A stretch of DNA of 53,214 bases, taken from the NCBI GenBank assembly GCA_021793645.1, contig JAJYSJ010000016.1, forward strand, positions 1 through 53,214. The letters run 5' to 3'. The position numbers and the translations under genes are program-made. Positions 28,840-37,702 of the stretch are shown here, piece after piece. Origin of the DNA: Bacillota bacterium. Its GTDB lineage: Bacteria; Bacillota; Sulfobacillia; JAJZYS01; JAJYTV01. The stretch's first letter is position 1; every line of letters starts with the position of its first letter. Under the pieces are notes generated by a model. It was not told the origin of the DNA. It saw only the letters and a list, made by a program, of their open reading frames with translations, and made no database searches.

Positions 28840-29613
28840 GTGGCTGAACCCCTGGTGCTGGTGCGCCGCGAACCGCCGGTGGCAGTCGCGACGCTGAACC
28901 GTCCGGATGTGCTGAACGCCCTCTCAGCCCCGCTGATGGACGCGCTCTCAAGGGAGATCGGCGCGCTCGACGCAGATGACGCGGTGCGGGCGATTGTGCT
29001 GACGGGCAGCTCCCGTGCCTTCGCTGCTGGCGCGGACATTGCCGAGATGGCCGAGGCGGGGGCCGTCGAGATGATGGAGCGGGACCGCTTTCAGGGCTGG
29101 CAGCGGCTGAGGGCGACGCGCAAGCCGCTGATCGCCGCAGTTTCCGGCTACGCCTTGGGCGGCGGCTGCGAACTCGCCATGCTTTGTGACATGATCATCG
29201 CCAGCGACTCGGCGCAGTTCGGGCAGCCCGAGGTGCGCATCGGCGTGATGCCCGGAGCGGGCGGCACGCAGCTGCTGACGCGGGCCCTCGGCAAGTGGCA
29301 GGCGATGGAGCTCGTGCTGACGGGCCGCATGCTCTCGGCGCGGGAGATGTATGACCGGGGCCTCGTGACGCGTGTGGTACCAGAGGGCATGCATCTCGAA
29401 GAAGCGCTGCGCCTGGCGCGGGAGATCGCAAAGCAGCCTCCCATCGCCGTGCGCCTGGCCAAGGAAGCAGTGCAGAAGGCATTTCTTGGCACCCTCGAGG
29501 AGGGACTGCCCCTCGAACGCAAGAACTTCTACCTGCTGTTTGCGACAGAAGACCAACGCGAAGGGATGCGCGCCTTCCTTGAAAAGCGCGCGCCCGTCTG
29601 GCAGGGGAAGTGA
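28840..29613 (+). CDS. Enoyl-CoA hydratase / crotonase family (PaaF-like)
   Basis: 257 aa crotonase, from GTG 28840 behind AAGGGAGG. The oxyanion-hole parts AAGADIAEMAE and GYALGGGCELAM are present, and so are both catalytic glutamates (GGGCELAM and GQPEVRIGVMPGAGG), indicating a true hydratase. The order crotonase, crotonase, hydroxyacyl-CoA dehydrogenase, thiolase is that of the lower phenylacetate pathway, but ordinary beta-oxidation is also possible because no ring-epoxidase or ring-opening genes are visible. Confidence 0.9.
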   Translation: MAEPLVLVRREPPVAVATLNRPDVLNALSAPLMDALSREIGALDADDAVRAIVLTGSSRAFAAGADIAEMAEAGAVEMMERDRFQGWQRLRATRKPLIAAVSGYALGGGCELAMLCDMIIASDSAQFGQPEVRIGVMPGAGGTQLLTRALGKWQAMELVLTGRMLSAREMYDRGLVTRVVPEGMHLEEALRLAREIAKQPPIAVRLAKEAVQKAFLGTLEEGLPLERKNFYLLFATEDQREGMRAFLEKRAPVWQGK

Positions 29614-29615
29614 AG

Positions 29616-30404
29616 ATGGCGGACTACGAGACGCTCAAGGTGTCCCTGGAGGGCGGCGTGATGGAGATCCAGCTCTCCCGCCCCGAGACGCTGAATGCCC
29701 TCAACCGAAAGATGAAGCAGGAGCTGACCTTTGCCTTCAAGGATGCGGCGCGCCGCAAGGAGGCGCGCGTTGTGCTGCTTTCGGCGGAGGGACGCGGCTT
29801 CTGCTCCGGCGCCGACCTCAAAAGCGGCGAGGAGGATGACCAGAAATCCTTCAGCGAGTCGCTGCGGACCCTCTACAACCCGATGGTGCATGCCATCGTC
29901 TCGCTGCCGAAACCGGTCATCGCCGCGGTCCAGGGGGTAGCAGCAGGGGCCGGGATGAGCCTCGCGATGGCGTGTGACATGCGCCTTTGCGGCGAAGCGG
30001 CCCAGTTCATCGCCGCCTTCTCTCGCATCGCGCTCGTGCCGGATTCCGGGCTCTCGTATTTCCTCCCGCGCCTCGTCGGGCTTGGCCGGGCTATGGAGAT
30101 GACGATGCTAGCAGAGCCTGTGGGAGCGCAAGAAGCCGTACGCATCGGTCTCGCCAACCGCGTGTACCCCGATGCAGAGCTCGGGGAGGCTGCGCGGGAT
30201 TTCTGCCGCCGCTTGGCGGATGGTCCCTGCTACGCGCTTGGATTGACGAAGCAGGCGCTGCAGCGCGGGCAGGACATGCGCCTCGACGACGTTTTAGACT
30301 ACGAGGCCAGCCTGCAAGAACTCGCCGGCCGTTCCGGAGAATACCGTGAAGGCGTAAACGCCTTCCGTGAGAAGCGCAAGCCGGACTACAGCAAGCTCGG
30401 ATAG
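29616..30404 (+). CDS. Enoyl-CoA hydratase/isomerase family (PaaG-like)
   Basis: 262 aa, starting at ATG 29616 (a GTG at 29610 is also in frame). [13 protein letters not shown] and [18 protein letters not shown] give the crotonase fold. The first catalytic Glu is replaced (GAGMSLAM) while the aspartate of [17 protein letters not shown] is kept. This arrangement is typical of isomerases such as PaaG, which converts the ring-epoxide CoA ester to the oxepin, and of delta-3,delta-2 isomerases. It starts 2 nt after the stop of the upstream hydratase. Confidence 0.88.
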   Translation: MADYETLKVSLEGGVMEIQLSRPETLNALNRKMKQELTFAFKDAARRKEARVVLLSAEGRGFCSGADLKSGEEDDQKSFSESLRTLYNPMVHAIVSLPKPVIAAVQGVAAGAGMSLAMACDMRLCGEAAQFIAAFSRIALVPDSGLSYFLPRLVGLGRAMEMTMLAEPVGAQEAVRIGLANRVYPDAELGEAARDFCRRLADGPCYALGLTKQALQRGQDMRLDDVLDYEASLQELAGRSGEYREGVNAFREKRKPDYSKLG

Positions 30405-30438
30405 TCGCACGAACGCGCGCTTGAGGAGGTTTCTATCC

Positions 30439-31305
30439 TTGGTTCTACCGAACCCGAGCTTCAAACAGGTCGGCATCGTCGGTGCCGGCACGATGGGTCA
30501 GGGGATCGCCCAGGCCGTCGCACAGGCTGGAGGCGAGGTGCGGATCTACGACAAGGGCGCGGGCCGTGCACAGGAGGCGGTGCAGCAGGCCAGGGCCGCG
30601 ATCGAGCGGCAGGTGCAGCGCGGGCGTCTCAGCGAGGAGGACGGCAGCTTCGCGAGGCGGGCACTGCAGGCCGTGGAGTCCCTCGAAGAGCTGAAAGACT
30701 CCGACATCGTCATCGAGGCGATCTTTGAGAACATGATGTCGAAGCAGCAGCTCTTTCGGGAGCTGAGCGGCATCACGCAGGGGGTCCTTGCGAGCAACAC
30801 AAGTTCCCTCTCGATCACCGCGCTGGCGGCGGCATCGGGTGCCCGCGAGCGCGTGCTGGGCGTGCACTTCTTCAACCCCGTCGCGGTGATGCGCCTCGTC
30901 GAAGTGATCCGCCACGAGGACCTCGACGAGAAGGTGCTACGGCGGGTGCTGGGCTTCGTCGGAGAACTCGGCAAGGAGGCCGCACTTTGCCAGGACACGC
31001 CCGGGTTCATCGTGAACCGCGTAGCGCGGCCGTTCTACGGCGAGGCGCTGCGCCTCCTGGGAGAGCGCCTGGAGGAACCCGAGACGCTGGATCGGGCGAT
31101 CCGCGACGGTGGGTTCCGCATGGGGCCTTGCGAGCTGATCGACCTGATCGGGGTCGATGTCAACCTGAGCGTCACGGAGGCGATGTTCCAGTCCTACTAC
31201 GGCGAACCGCGATACCGACCGCACCCCTTGCAGGCGCGGATGGTGGCGGCCGGTCGGTTGGGCCGAAAGACCGGCAGGGGGTTTTACACCTATGAGCATC
31301 CCTGA
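30439..31305 (+). CDS. 3-hydroxyacyl-CoA dehydrogenase
   Basis: 288 aa from TTG 30439, 9 nt after GAGGAGG. N-terminal NAD domain with [45 protein letters not shown] with the catalytic His; and C-terminal domain with [10 protein letters not shown] and [12 protein letters not shown]. It oxidises 3-hydroxyacyl-CoA to the 3-keto ester. The last 14 nt overlap the following homologue, so the two are translationally coupled. Confidence 0.93.
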   Translation: MVLPNPSFKQVGIVGAGTMGQGIAQAVAQAGGEVRIYDKGAGRAQEAVQQARAAIERQVQRGRLSEEDGSFARRALQAVESLEELKDSDIVIEAIFENMMSKQQLFRELSGITQGVLASNTSSLSITALAAASGARERVLGVHFFNPVAVMRLVEVIRHEDLDEKVLRRVLGFVGELGKEAALCQDTPGFIVNRVARPFYGEALRLLGERLEEPETLDRAIRDGGFRMGPCELIDLIGVDVNLSVTEAMFQSYYGEPRYRPHPLQARMVAAGRLGRKTGRGFYTYEHP

Positions 31306-32083
31306 TCTCGTGATCGGCGGCGAGTCGGTGCTGGGTCTGGAGCTTTCGCAGCGCGCGGTGGAACGCGGCCTGCAGGTCGCCTATCTGAGGCCCGGCCGCA
31401 TCCAGCCATTTTTGCCGCCAGGGATGCTGGTCCTGCGCGAGCCGTCCGAGGTAGCGCGGGCTGAGACGTTCGTCGTCACGGCCATCCATCCGCGCCGGTC
31501 GTTCATCGCCGGCCTGCAGTTCCTCGAAACGCAGATTCCACCCGATGCAACGATCCTGGTATCCGGCTTCGGCGCCGGCCCGACGGCGCTTGGTGCATAC
31601 CTCAACCACCCTGGGCGCCTCTTCTCGATCGGAGCGGTGCCGCCGCTGGATCGCCAGCAGGGGTTGGCGGTCGCGAAGGGCCTGCTTGGCCAGGAACTGG
31701 CGTACGAGCGGGCGCTCGGGTTGATGGAACAAATCGTTGGCTCAAGCTACGCTGGGCCTGACGCGCCCGGCATGACACTGCCGCGCGTCGTAGCAACGCT
31801 CGTCAACGAGGCTGCGTTTGCGCTCGGGCAGGGCGTTGCCCAGGCGCCGGACATCGACCGGGCCATGCTCCTGGGGGTCAACTACCCGGAGGGCCCTCTG
31901 GCCTGGGGCGACCGGATCGGCCTCGACGAGGTGCTCGGATGCCTATTGGCCCTCTACGACCACTATGGCGAGAACCGCTATCGGCCGGCACCACTGCTGC
32001 GCCGACTGGTGCAGGCACGCTTCATCGGCCGACTCGAGGGGCGCGGCTTCTACACCTATGAGGGGGTCCGGCTGCATGGCTGA
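31292..32083 (+). CDS. Degenerate 3-hydroxyacyl-CoA dehydrogenase paralogue
   Basis: 263 aa. The C-terminal half is a good match to the dehydrogenase C-terminal domain ([51 protein letters not shown]). The N-terminal half keeps the size of a Rossmann domain but lacks the GxGxxG NAD loop (it begins [17 protein letters not shown]) and the catalytic HFFNP region. It is probably a structural or regulatory partner, or a second half of a heteromeric enzyme, rather than an active NAD enzyme. It overlaps both neighbours, so it is an intact and maintained reading frame. Confidence 0.8.
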   Translation: MSIPDLVIGGESVLGLELSQRAVERGLQVAYLRPGRIQPFLPPGMLVLREPSEVARAETFVVTAIHPRRSFIAGLQFLETQIPPDATILVSGFGAGPTALGAYLNHPGRLFSIGAVPPLDRQQGLAVAKGLLGQELAYERALGLMEQIVGSSYAGPDAPGMTLPRVVATLVNEAAFALGQGVAQAPDIDRAMLLGVNYPEGPLAWGDRIGLDEVLGCLLALYDHYGENRYRPAPLLRRLVQARFIGRLEGRGFYTYEGVRLHG

Positions 32084-33278
32084 AGCGTATCTATGCGACG
32101 CCGTGCGCACGCCCGTCGGCCGCTACGGCGGGAAGCTCGCGGGCGTTCGCCCGGATGACCTGATGGCAGGCGTGCTGCAGGCCATCTTGCAGCGCAACCC
32201 GCAGGTCCCGGCGGCGGAGATCGACGACGTGCTCGTGGGTGCCGCAAACCAGGCCGGCGAGGACAATCGCAATACCGCGCGCATGGCGCTCCTGCTTGCG
32301 GGGTTGCCGGAATCCGTGCCAGGCATGACGGTAAACCGGCTCTGCGCTAGCGGACTCTCCGCCGTGACCGCTGCGGCACGCAGCATCCGCGCAGGGGAAG
32401 GCGACCTCTTCCTGGCCGGGGGAGCCGAATCGATGTCGCGGGCTCCCTTTGTGACGGGAAAGCCGACGACCGCCTTTCCACGCGCCGACCGAACGCTCTA
32501 CGATACGACGCTCGGTTGGCGTTTTGCCAACCCGCGCCTGGCCGAGCGTTTCCCCCTCGAGAGCATGGCGGAGACGGCAGAGAACGTCGCCGACCGCTTT
32601 GGCATCTCGCGCGAAGAACAGGACGCCTTCGCGCTAGAGAGCCAGCGCCGTTGGGCGAGAGCTGCGGCCGCAGGGCGCTTCGATGCGGAAATCGTGCCGG
32701 TCGAAGCACCGCTAGGGCGCGGGACGGAGCGCGTAGCCATCGACGAGCACCCGCGGCCGGATACAACGGCCGAGGGGCTTTCGCGTCTACGGCCGATCGT
32801 TCGACTCGACGGAACGGTGACGGCCGGCAACGCTTCCGGCGTCAACGACGGGGCGGCCGTGGTGCTGCTCGCATCCGAACAGGCAGTGCAGCGCTTCGGT
32901 TTGCGGCCCCGTGCACGCTTCGTCGCATCGGCGGAGGTGGGGGTCGACCCGCGCTATATGGGGATGGGTCCGGTACCGGCGCTTCGGAAGGCCCTCGCAA
33001 GAGCGAATTTGCAGATCTCCGATCTCGGACTGGTCGAACTGAACGAGGCCTTCGCCTCCCAAAGCCTCGCCTGCATCCGCGAACTTGGCCTCGATCCGGA
33101 GATCGTGAATCCGAACGGCGGCGCGATCGCGATCGGCCACCCACTCGGGATGACGGGAGCCAGGCTCTGCACGACTGTGCTGCATGAGTTCCAGCAGCGT
33201 GCTGTCCGCTATGCGGCTGCCACCCTTTGCGTAGGTGTCGGGCAGGGCGTCGCGGCCATCTTCGAAAGGATCGAATAA
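32076..33278 (+). CDS. Acetyl-CoA acyltransferase (thiolase, PaaJ/PcaF-like)
   Basis: 400 aa. The nucleophilic Cys lies in [10 protein letters not shown], the His in [19 protein letters not shown], and the second Cys in LCVGVGQG. It cleaves 3-ketoacyl-CoA with CoA; the sequence style is that of beta-ketoadipyl-CoA thiolases as well as FadA-type enzymes. The ATG at 32076 overlaps the previous gene by 8 nt. It is the last intact gene of the catabolic operon. Confidence 0.93.
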   Translation: MAEAYLCDAVRTPVGRYGGKLAGVRPDDLMAGVLQAILQRNPQVPAAEIDDVLVGAANQAGEDNRNTARMALLLAGLPESVPGMTVNRLCASGLSAVTAAARSIRAGEGDLFLAGGAESMSRAPFVTGKPTTAFPRADRTLYDTTLGWRFANPRLAERFPLESMAETAENVADRFGISREEQDAFALESQRRWARAAAAGRFDAEIVPVEAPLGRGTERVAIDEHPRPDTTAEGLSRLRPIVRLDGTVTAGNASGVNDGAAVVLLASEQAVQRFGLRPRARFVASAEVGVDPRYMGMGPVPALRKALARANLQISDLGLVELNEAFASQSLACIRELGLDPEIVNPNGGAIAIGHPLGMTGARLCTTVLHEFQQRAVRYAAATLCVGVGQGVAAIFERIE

Positions 33279-33604
33279 GCGCCGTCGCCGCAGGGCGAAG
33301 GTGCCCAGCTTGAGAGAGGGGACAAAAGGTTGCCGGATCTGTTGCGTAGGTCCTACTGACTTTTGATCGCAGGCAAGGAAGGGATGTCCGGCACGTCGAG
33401 GCCGTTCTACGAGGCGGCTACGCGCGCTCGCGGCTTATCGCGCACGAGAGCGTCTACGATGCGTTCCTGGAGCGGTTAAAAGACAAGGCGCAGAGGGGGA
33501 AACACTGCTTGCAGTGCGCCTTCAGTTGAGCTTCCGTGGGCCATGGCCAGTGCCTGACACGGCAAAAGTGGTGGATCTTCAAAGCCGCGTCCAGAGTTCT
33601 CCCG

Positions 33605-33643
33605 CCGCCTTTCGGGCCAAGGACGCCTTGGCCCGAAAGGCGG
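33605..33643 (+). repeat. Perfect 18-bp hairpin upstream of tnpA
   Basis: CCGCCTTTCGGGCCAAGG (33605-33622) and its exact complement at 33626-33643, loop ACG. IS200-type elements carry a strong hairpin here that blocks transcription entering from outside. Confidence 0.85.
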
Positions 33644-33735
33644 GACATAGAGAAGCGATAGCTGAAAACCGTCGTCTCCTGTACGACACCACCACCCCTC
33701 TTGACGGTTTCCATTCTCTAGGATACTCTTGGGGT

Positions 33736-34152
33736 ATGGCCGATTCAAGAGACTTCCGGACAGGACGCCACTGCGTCTTCGACCTGCACGTACATTTGGT
33801 CTTTGTCGCGAAATACCGGCACCTCGTGTTCACCAAGGAGATCTTGGAGGACCTGCGAGAGATCTTCACTGCGGTCTGCGAAGATTTTGAGGCGACCCTC
33901 GACGCGTTTGACGGAGAGAAAGATTACGTGCACCTGCTGGTCCACTACCCTCCGAAAGTGGCAGTTTCCCGCTTGGTCAATAGCCTCAAAGGTGTTTCTT
34001 CCCGGCTGATCCGCAAGAAGAACTACCCATCCATCCAGAAGGCACTGTGGGGCGGCAGCCTGTGGTCCAAGAGCTACTTCGCTGCATCGGCCGGGGGCGC
34101 ACCACTTTCCATCATCCGGCAGTACATCGAACACCAGGAGACCCCGCATTGA
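33736..34152 (+). CDS. tnpA: IS200-type transposase TnpA, HUH motif altered
   Basis: 138 aa Y1 transposase from ATG 33736. The fold is complete: RTGRHCVFDLHVHLVFVAKY, PPKVAVSRLVNSLKGVSSRL, LWSKSYFAASAGGAPLSIIR and the catalytic tyrosine in QYIEHQ. The metal-binding HUH motif, normally DHVHLLV, reads DYVHLLV (TAC in place of CAC), so one of the two essential histidines is lost. The copy is probably catalytically dead. Confidence 0.85.
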   Translation: MADSRDFRTGRHCVFDLHVHLVFVAKYRHLVFTKEILEDLREIFTAVCEDFEATLDAFDGEKDYVHLLVHYPPKVAVSRLVNSLKGVSSRLIRKKNYPSIQKALWGGSLWSKSYFAASAGGAPLSIIRQYIEHQETPH

Positions 34153-34567
34153 ACGCTTCCCGGCCGCGCCTTATATCCTCGCCCTCAACAACGAGGTTTT
34201 ACGGCGCCGCTGATAAAGGGAGCGAAGATCCTCTTCGGCGGGAAGCGGCCGGGCCTCCCAGAGCAGGAGCCTTCTACCTGCCGACGCTCCCTGCGGACGC
34301 CGCAGCGGACACTGCGGTCGCGCAGGAGGAGATCTTTGTTCCCGTAGTGACTGCGACGCGCGCGGTGAAGCCCGGGCTGATCGGCGTCAACACGCCCCTC
34401 TCCAGATCGCCTGCACTTCCGTTCGGCGGCTACAAGCTCTCTGGGTTTGGGCGGGAGATGGCGATGGAGACTCTCTTTGCACCTCTACACCGAGCAGAAG
34501 ACCGCCCTCGTCCATACGGCAGAGAAGCCCGTCAATCCGTTCGGCGTCTGAAGCAAGGAGGAGAATG

Positions 34568-35638
34568 ATGGACATCTTCCGTGCCATGGCAGAGCACGGC
34601 CATGAACAGCTGATCTTCAACTATGACAAGGCCTCCGGTCTGCGCATGATCATCGCGCTGCACGACACGACGCTCGGCCCCGGACTCGGCGGCATGCGCA
34701 ACTGGCGCTACGGCAGTGAAGACGAAGCGGTCGCGGACGCGCTGCGCCTCTCGCGTGGCATGACCTACAAGAACTCCTTCGCCGGCATCGACTTCGGCGG
34801 TTCGAAGTGCGTGATCTACAACGACCCGGACGAGAAGTCGGATCTTCTGCTGCGTGCCGCAGGCCGTTTCGTCGAGATGCTCGGCGGGCGAATCTACACC
34901 GGTGAGGACGTAGGGCTGACGCCGGACGACGTCGAGGCATTGGCCCGCACCACCCGCTATCTTGTCGGTCGGCCGCACAAGAGTGGAGACCCCTCGAAGG
35001 CGGCGGCGCTTGGGACCTACTCCTCGATCTGCGCCAGCCTGCGGCACGTCTTCGGATCAGCGGAACCCAAAGACCGGCATGTCGCGATTCAGGGGGCGGG
35101 GAACGTCGGATCGGACCTGGCGCGCCGCCTCGTCGCGGATGGGGCAAAGGTCACGATCTGCGATCTCAAACCGGAGCGGGCGCAGGCGGTTGCCGACGCG
35201 ACGGGAGCGACAGTCGTTCCGAGCGATGCGATTTACGACGTGGCTTGCGACGTCTTCTCTCCGTGCGCGCTCGGACTCATCCTCAATCCGCAGACCCTGC
35301 CGCGCCTCAAGGCCAAGATCGTCTGCGGCTCCGCGAACAACCAGCTGGAGACGCCCGAGACCGCAGAGCAGCTGCGCCGCATGGGCATCCTCTACGCCCC
35401 GGACTTCATCGTCAACGGAGGCGGCATCGTTAACATCGCGGACGAGTTCGAGGACGGGGGCTACCAGCGCGAACGCGCCTTCCAGCGCGTCGCGCAGATC
35501 GGAGAGCGGCTTCTGGCCGTCTTCCGACGGGCCGAAGCGGAGGGCATCACGACGAGCGCTGCGGCTGAACGCATCGCGGAGGACCGCATCGCAGCCATTG
35601 CCCAACAGCAACGCTACTTCGTCCCGCAGCGGCCGTAG
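34568..35638 (+). CDS. Leu/Phe/Val-type amino acid dehydrogenase
   Basis: 356 aa from ATG 34568, 6 nt after AAGGAGG; an ATG at 34565 is nearer. It carries out reversible NAD-dependent oxidative deamination of an aliphatic or aromatic amino acid. It matches leucine dehydrogenases throughout: IIALHDTTLGPGLGGMRNW, GMTYKNSFAGIDFGGSK with the catalytic lysines, GEDVGLTPDDVEAL, the dinucleotide loop IQGAGNVGSDLARRL, and APDFIVNGGGIVN. Position next to a phenylacetate-type operon makes phenylalanine a possible substrate, but this is inference. Confidence 0.9.
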   Translation: MDIFRAMAEHGHEQLIFNYDKASGLRMIIALHDTTLGPGLGGMRNWRYGSEDEAVADALRLSRGMTYKNSFAGIDFGGSKCVIYNDPDEKSDLLLRAAGRFVEMLGGRIYTGEDVGLTPDDVEALARTTRYLVGRPHKSGDPSKAAALGTYSSICASLRHVFGSAEPKDRHVAIQGAGNVGSDLARRLVADGAKVTICDLKPERAQAVADATGATVVPSDAIYDVACDVFSPCALGLILNPQTLPRLKAKIVCGSANNQLETPETAEQLRRMGILYAPDFIVNGGGIVNIADEFEDGGYQRERAFQRVAQIGERLLAVFRRAEAEGITTSAAAERIAEDRIAAIAQQQRYFVPQRP

Positions 35639-35651
35639 TCGAAGGAAAACT

Positions 35652-35688
35652 GCGAAGGCGCTCCGGTCTTCTGCCGGAGCGCCTTCGC
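35652..35688. terminator. Perfect 15-bp inverted repeat after the dehydrogenase
   Basis: GCGAAGGCGCTCCGG (35652-35666) and its complement (35674-35688), loop TCTTCTG. No T-run; it lies between converging units and may terminate in both directions. Confidence 0.6.
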
Positions 35689-35699
35689 GCTGCGATTCC

Positions 35700-36383
35700 G
35701 CGGCCTAAGGAGTCCACCGCGCGGAGATGAGGTAGAGCCGGTGTGTGCGCGGCCGAGGGTCGCGGTGTAGCTGCCGGAGCGCTCGGGTGCTGCGCCGGAG
35801 AGCGTTGCATAGGGAAGCGATACGGTCACCGCAGACGGCGTGCCGTCAGGGCGCAGAGCGGCCGTGATCGTCACGACGGCCGCCGGCCGGACAACCCAAG
35901 GACCCGGCGGGGGGAAGCCCAGCAGCTCAGGGGCTGGCCCGAATCCGGCGAGCGGAGACGCACCTCCGCTCGCCAGGGCCCGCAGCGTGCCGGCGAACAT
36001 GCGGCACGAACAGCGCTCCTGCGGCGGTCGGGACGAGCCGCGCCGCCGCCCGCGGTACGCGCGCGGTGCCCTCGAGGCGCTGGATGGACCCAGGGGGACC
36101 CGGGGCAAGGAGCGGGCCGGAGGTCGCAAGCAGCAGTATGGCAAGGAGCGAGGCTGCCGCACTGGGGCTGCGCGGAGCCTCCGGCGTTGCCGGATTGCGC
36201 GGGTGATCCCACTCCAGACGATGCCGGCGGTTCGCCAGCGGGCATCGGCCAGGCGCGCATGGTATCCGCGAGGCCGCGGCTGCGCAGGGTGCAGCGGGCA
36301 CAGGAAGCGAGGTGTGGATTCCCCTCGCCTCTGGAGAGCATGGACAGTAGATCCTCATCTGTCAGGTGCGGCATCTTGTACAT
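35700..36383 (-). pseudogene. Anti-sigma factor relic (zinc-finger ZAS domain, frameshifted)
   Basis: It begins at ATG 36383 inside the end of the sigma gene with MYKMPHLTDEDLLSML and a zinc-binding HLASCARC (H-x3-C-x2-C), the mark of a ZAS anti-sigma factor. Reading then has to move to a second frame for the membrane segment (AAASLLAILLLATSGPLLA, near 36140) and to a third for the external part (GPWVVRPAAVVTITAALRPD). The probable original C-terminus (RLYLISARWTP then TAG, near 35707) needs one more shift. With at least two and probably three frameshifts, it cannot make the full protein. Confidence 0.7.
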
Positions 36384-36482
36384 GCTCTCCCTCCTCTCGC
36401 GCCAACTCGCCCCGCATCTTCCGAAGGGCCCGCCGGATCGTCGACTTCACCGTACCCAGCGGCAGTCCCAGCAGCCGCGCGA
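36355..36482 (-). pseudogene. ECF sigma factor, C-terminal fragment (region 4.2)
   Basis: The minus strand reads RLLGLPLGTVKSTIRRALRK, then MRGELAREEGEHVQDAAPDR and a TGA at 36355-36357. This is the DNA-binding helix-turn-helix of region 4. It is severed from its N-terminal part (41133-41564) by the IS256-type insertion. It overlaps the anti-sigma start by 29 nt. Confidence 0.85.
36475..36482. repeat. 8-bp target-site duplication, left copy
   Basis: CCGCGCGA, identical to 41133-41140. Eight to nine base pairs is the normal duplication size of IS256-family elements. Confidence 0.85.
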
Positions 36483-36486
36483 AGTA

Positions 36487-36508
36487 GTGTCCGGTATCGT
36501 GTGTAAAT
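36487..36508 (+). repeat. IS256-type terminal inverted repeat, left
   Basis: Matches the complement of 41107-41128 at 15 of 22 positions, including GTCCGG and TGTAAAT. Confidence 0.7.
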
Positions 36509-36607
36509 AGAACGGTAGTTCTCTCCGGGAGGTGGAAGGAGGGAGAGCCACCGTGCCTCTGGTAATGGGGAGTTGACTAGACAACCCAGAAGACCGGAGG
36601 GATCACG

Positions 36608-37353
36608 ATGGCTCAGTTCCAGATTACCTTGGATAGCGAGATCGTGCAGGGGATTTTTCAGCGGGACGATGGGCTCTCGACGGTCGTGGAGCAGGTGCTG
36701 AACCAGATTCTCAAGGCGCAGGTGGGAGAGCAGCTGCAGGCAGAGCGCTATGAGCGCACCGAGAAGCGCCAGGGCTACCGGGAACGCGAGATGGTGACGC
36801 GAGTTGGCGCGATCACGCTGGATGTGCCACTAGTGCGCAACGGGACGTTCTCGACCGAGCTCTTCGCCCGCTACCAGCGCAGCGAGCAGGCCCTGATCCT
36901 CGCGCTGATGGAGATGGTGGTGAACGGCGTCTCCACCCGTAAGGTGCGGCGAGTGACGGAGGACCTGTGCGGCACGAGTTTCAGCAAGAGCACGGTCTCC
37001 GAGCTGTGCCGGGGGCTCGACGGCGCGGTCACAGAATGGAACGAGCGCCGGCTCGACGAGCAGGGATTCCCCTTCGTCATCGTCGACGCTCTGGTGCTGA
37101 AGGTGCGAAAGAACGGCCACATCCGCTCGCAGAGCGCGTTGCTGGCCATCGGGGTGAACGACGAGGGCTACCGGGAGATCCTCGGCTTGCGGCTGGGAGA
37201 CAGCGAGTCTCGGGACAGGTGGAGCGAGTTCTTCACCTGGCTCAAGAGCCGCGGCCTGCACGGCGTCGACCTAGTCACTTCCGACGATCACGCCGGCCTC
37301 GTCCAGGCGATCGGCCTGCACTTCCAGAACGGCACGTGGCAGCGCTGTCAGAC
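36608..37353 (+). pseudogene. IS256-family transposase, N-terminal fragment
   Basis: ATG 36608 after GGAGGGA. Reads MAQFQITLDSEIVQGIF, then YRTEKR-type DNA-binding parts, STRKVRRVTEDLCGTSFSKS, and the DDE core start VIVDALVLKVRKNGH. It ends at QRCQT where the inner element begins. The remainder of the gene lies at 40229-40667; joined with one copy of AGAC it gives an unbroken 394-aa transposase. Confidence 0.88.
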
Positions 37354-37354
37354 A

Positions 37355-37386
37355 CATTATGCCGAGCGACGGATTATGCCGAGGTG
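37355..37386 (+). repeat. Passenger element repeat, left (TTATGCCGAG twice)
   Basis: Two TTATGCCGAG units about 17 bp apart. The whole 32 bp is an imperfect complement of 40170-40201. An oppositely oriented CTCGGCATAATCC follows at 37429-37441. Confidence 0.8.
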
Positions 37387-37634
37387 GATGGTGCACGGCG
37401 CGGCACGGCCGAGCTCCGGCTGTTCAGACTCGGCATAATCCTGAGGTCGCTCAGGGCCTCGTACGCCGCCCTGGGCTCAATTAGAAGCGTCCAAAGCCGC
37501 TCTGTAACGGGCTCGGATGTGGTGGACAAGCGCGAGGACTGGGTCCGATTCTTCTTTTCGGCGCGTAGCTCGCCGCTCCGCGGATGCGCTGCGACCGTCG
37601 TAGCTCGAAAATCAAGTGTTGCATTAACATAACA

Positions 37635-37656
37635 GTCGCTATATTACTAGTGCGAC
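37635..37656. promoter_or_regulatory. Possible TetR operator in the MFS promoter
   Basis: GTCGC (37635-37639) and GCGAC (37652-37656) form an inverted repeat around TATATTAC, which could serve as the -10 region (upstream TTGCAT near 37619). A TetR-type dimer binding here would block MFS expression. Confidence 0.4.
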
Positions 37657-37702
37657 ATCAAGATGATTGGTCAAGCCGGACGGGATGGAAGGGGAGCACA
37701 GC

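Larger units (their letters stand above)
33495..34200 (+). mobile_element. IS200/IS605-family element (TnpA only)
   Basis: The element is defined by a TnpA gene and by loss of aldehyde dehydrogenase similarity on both sides. Left-end candidate hairpin: CACTGC-TT-GCAGTG at 33503-33516. Right-end candidate: CCTCG (34177-34181) with CGAGG (34192-34196), followed by TTTTACGG. The boundaries are approximate. As expected for this class, there are no inverted terminal repeats or target duplications. Confidence 0.65.
33379..34554 (+). pseudogene. Aldehyde dehydrogenase relic interrupted by an IS200-type element
   Basis: Upstream of the element, 33430-33490 encodes RLIAHESVYDAFLERLKDKA, a typical internal ALDH segment. 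Downstream, 34210-34554 encodes in shifting frames GAKILFGGKRPGLPEQ, then GAFYLPTLPADAAADTAVAQ, then GVNTPLSRSPALPFGGYKLS with GFGREMAMETL, then LYTEQKTALVHTAEKPVNPF and a stop. The catalytic core is gone, and there are at least two frameshifts and one internal deletion besides the insertion. The original N-terminus is not convincingly present. It lies just after the thiolase, so it may have been the last gene of the catabolic operon. Confidence 0.8.

Noticed and set aside
37635-37656. Attachment site for a phage-type integrase near the passenger element
   Set aside because: The inverted repeat sits in the pump promoter, away from the element boundary, and fits an operator better; no integrase gene is present.
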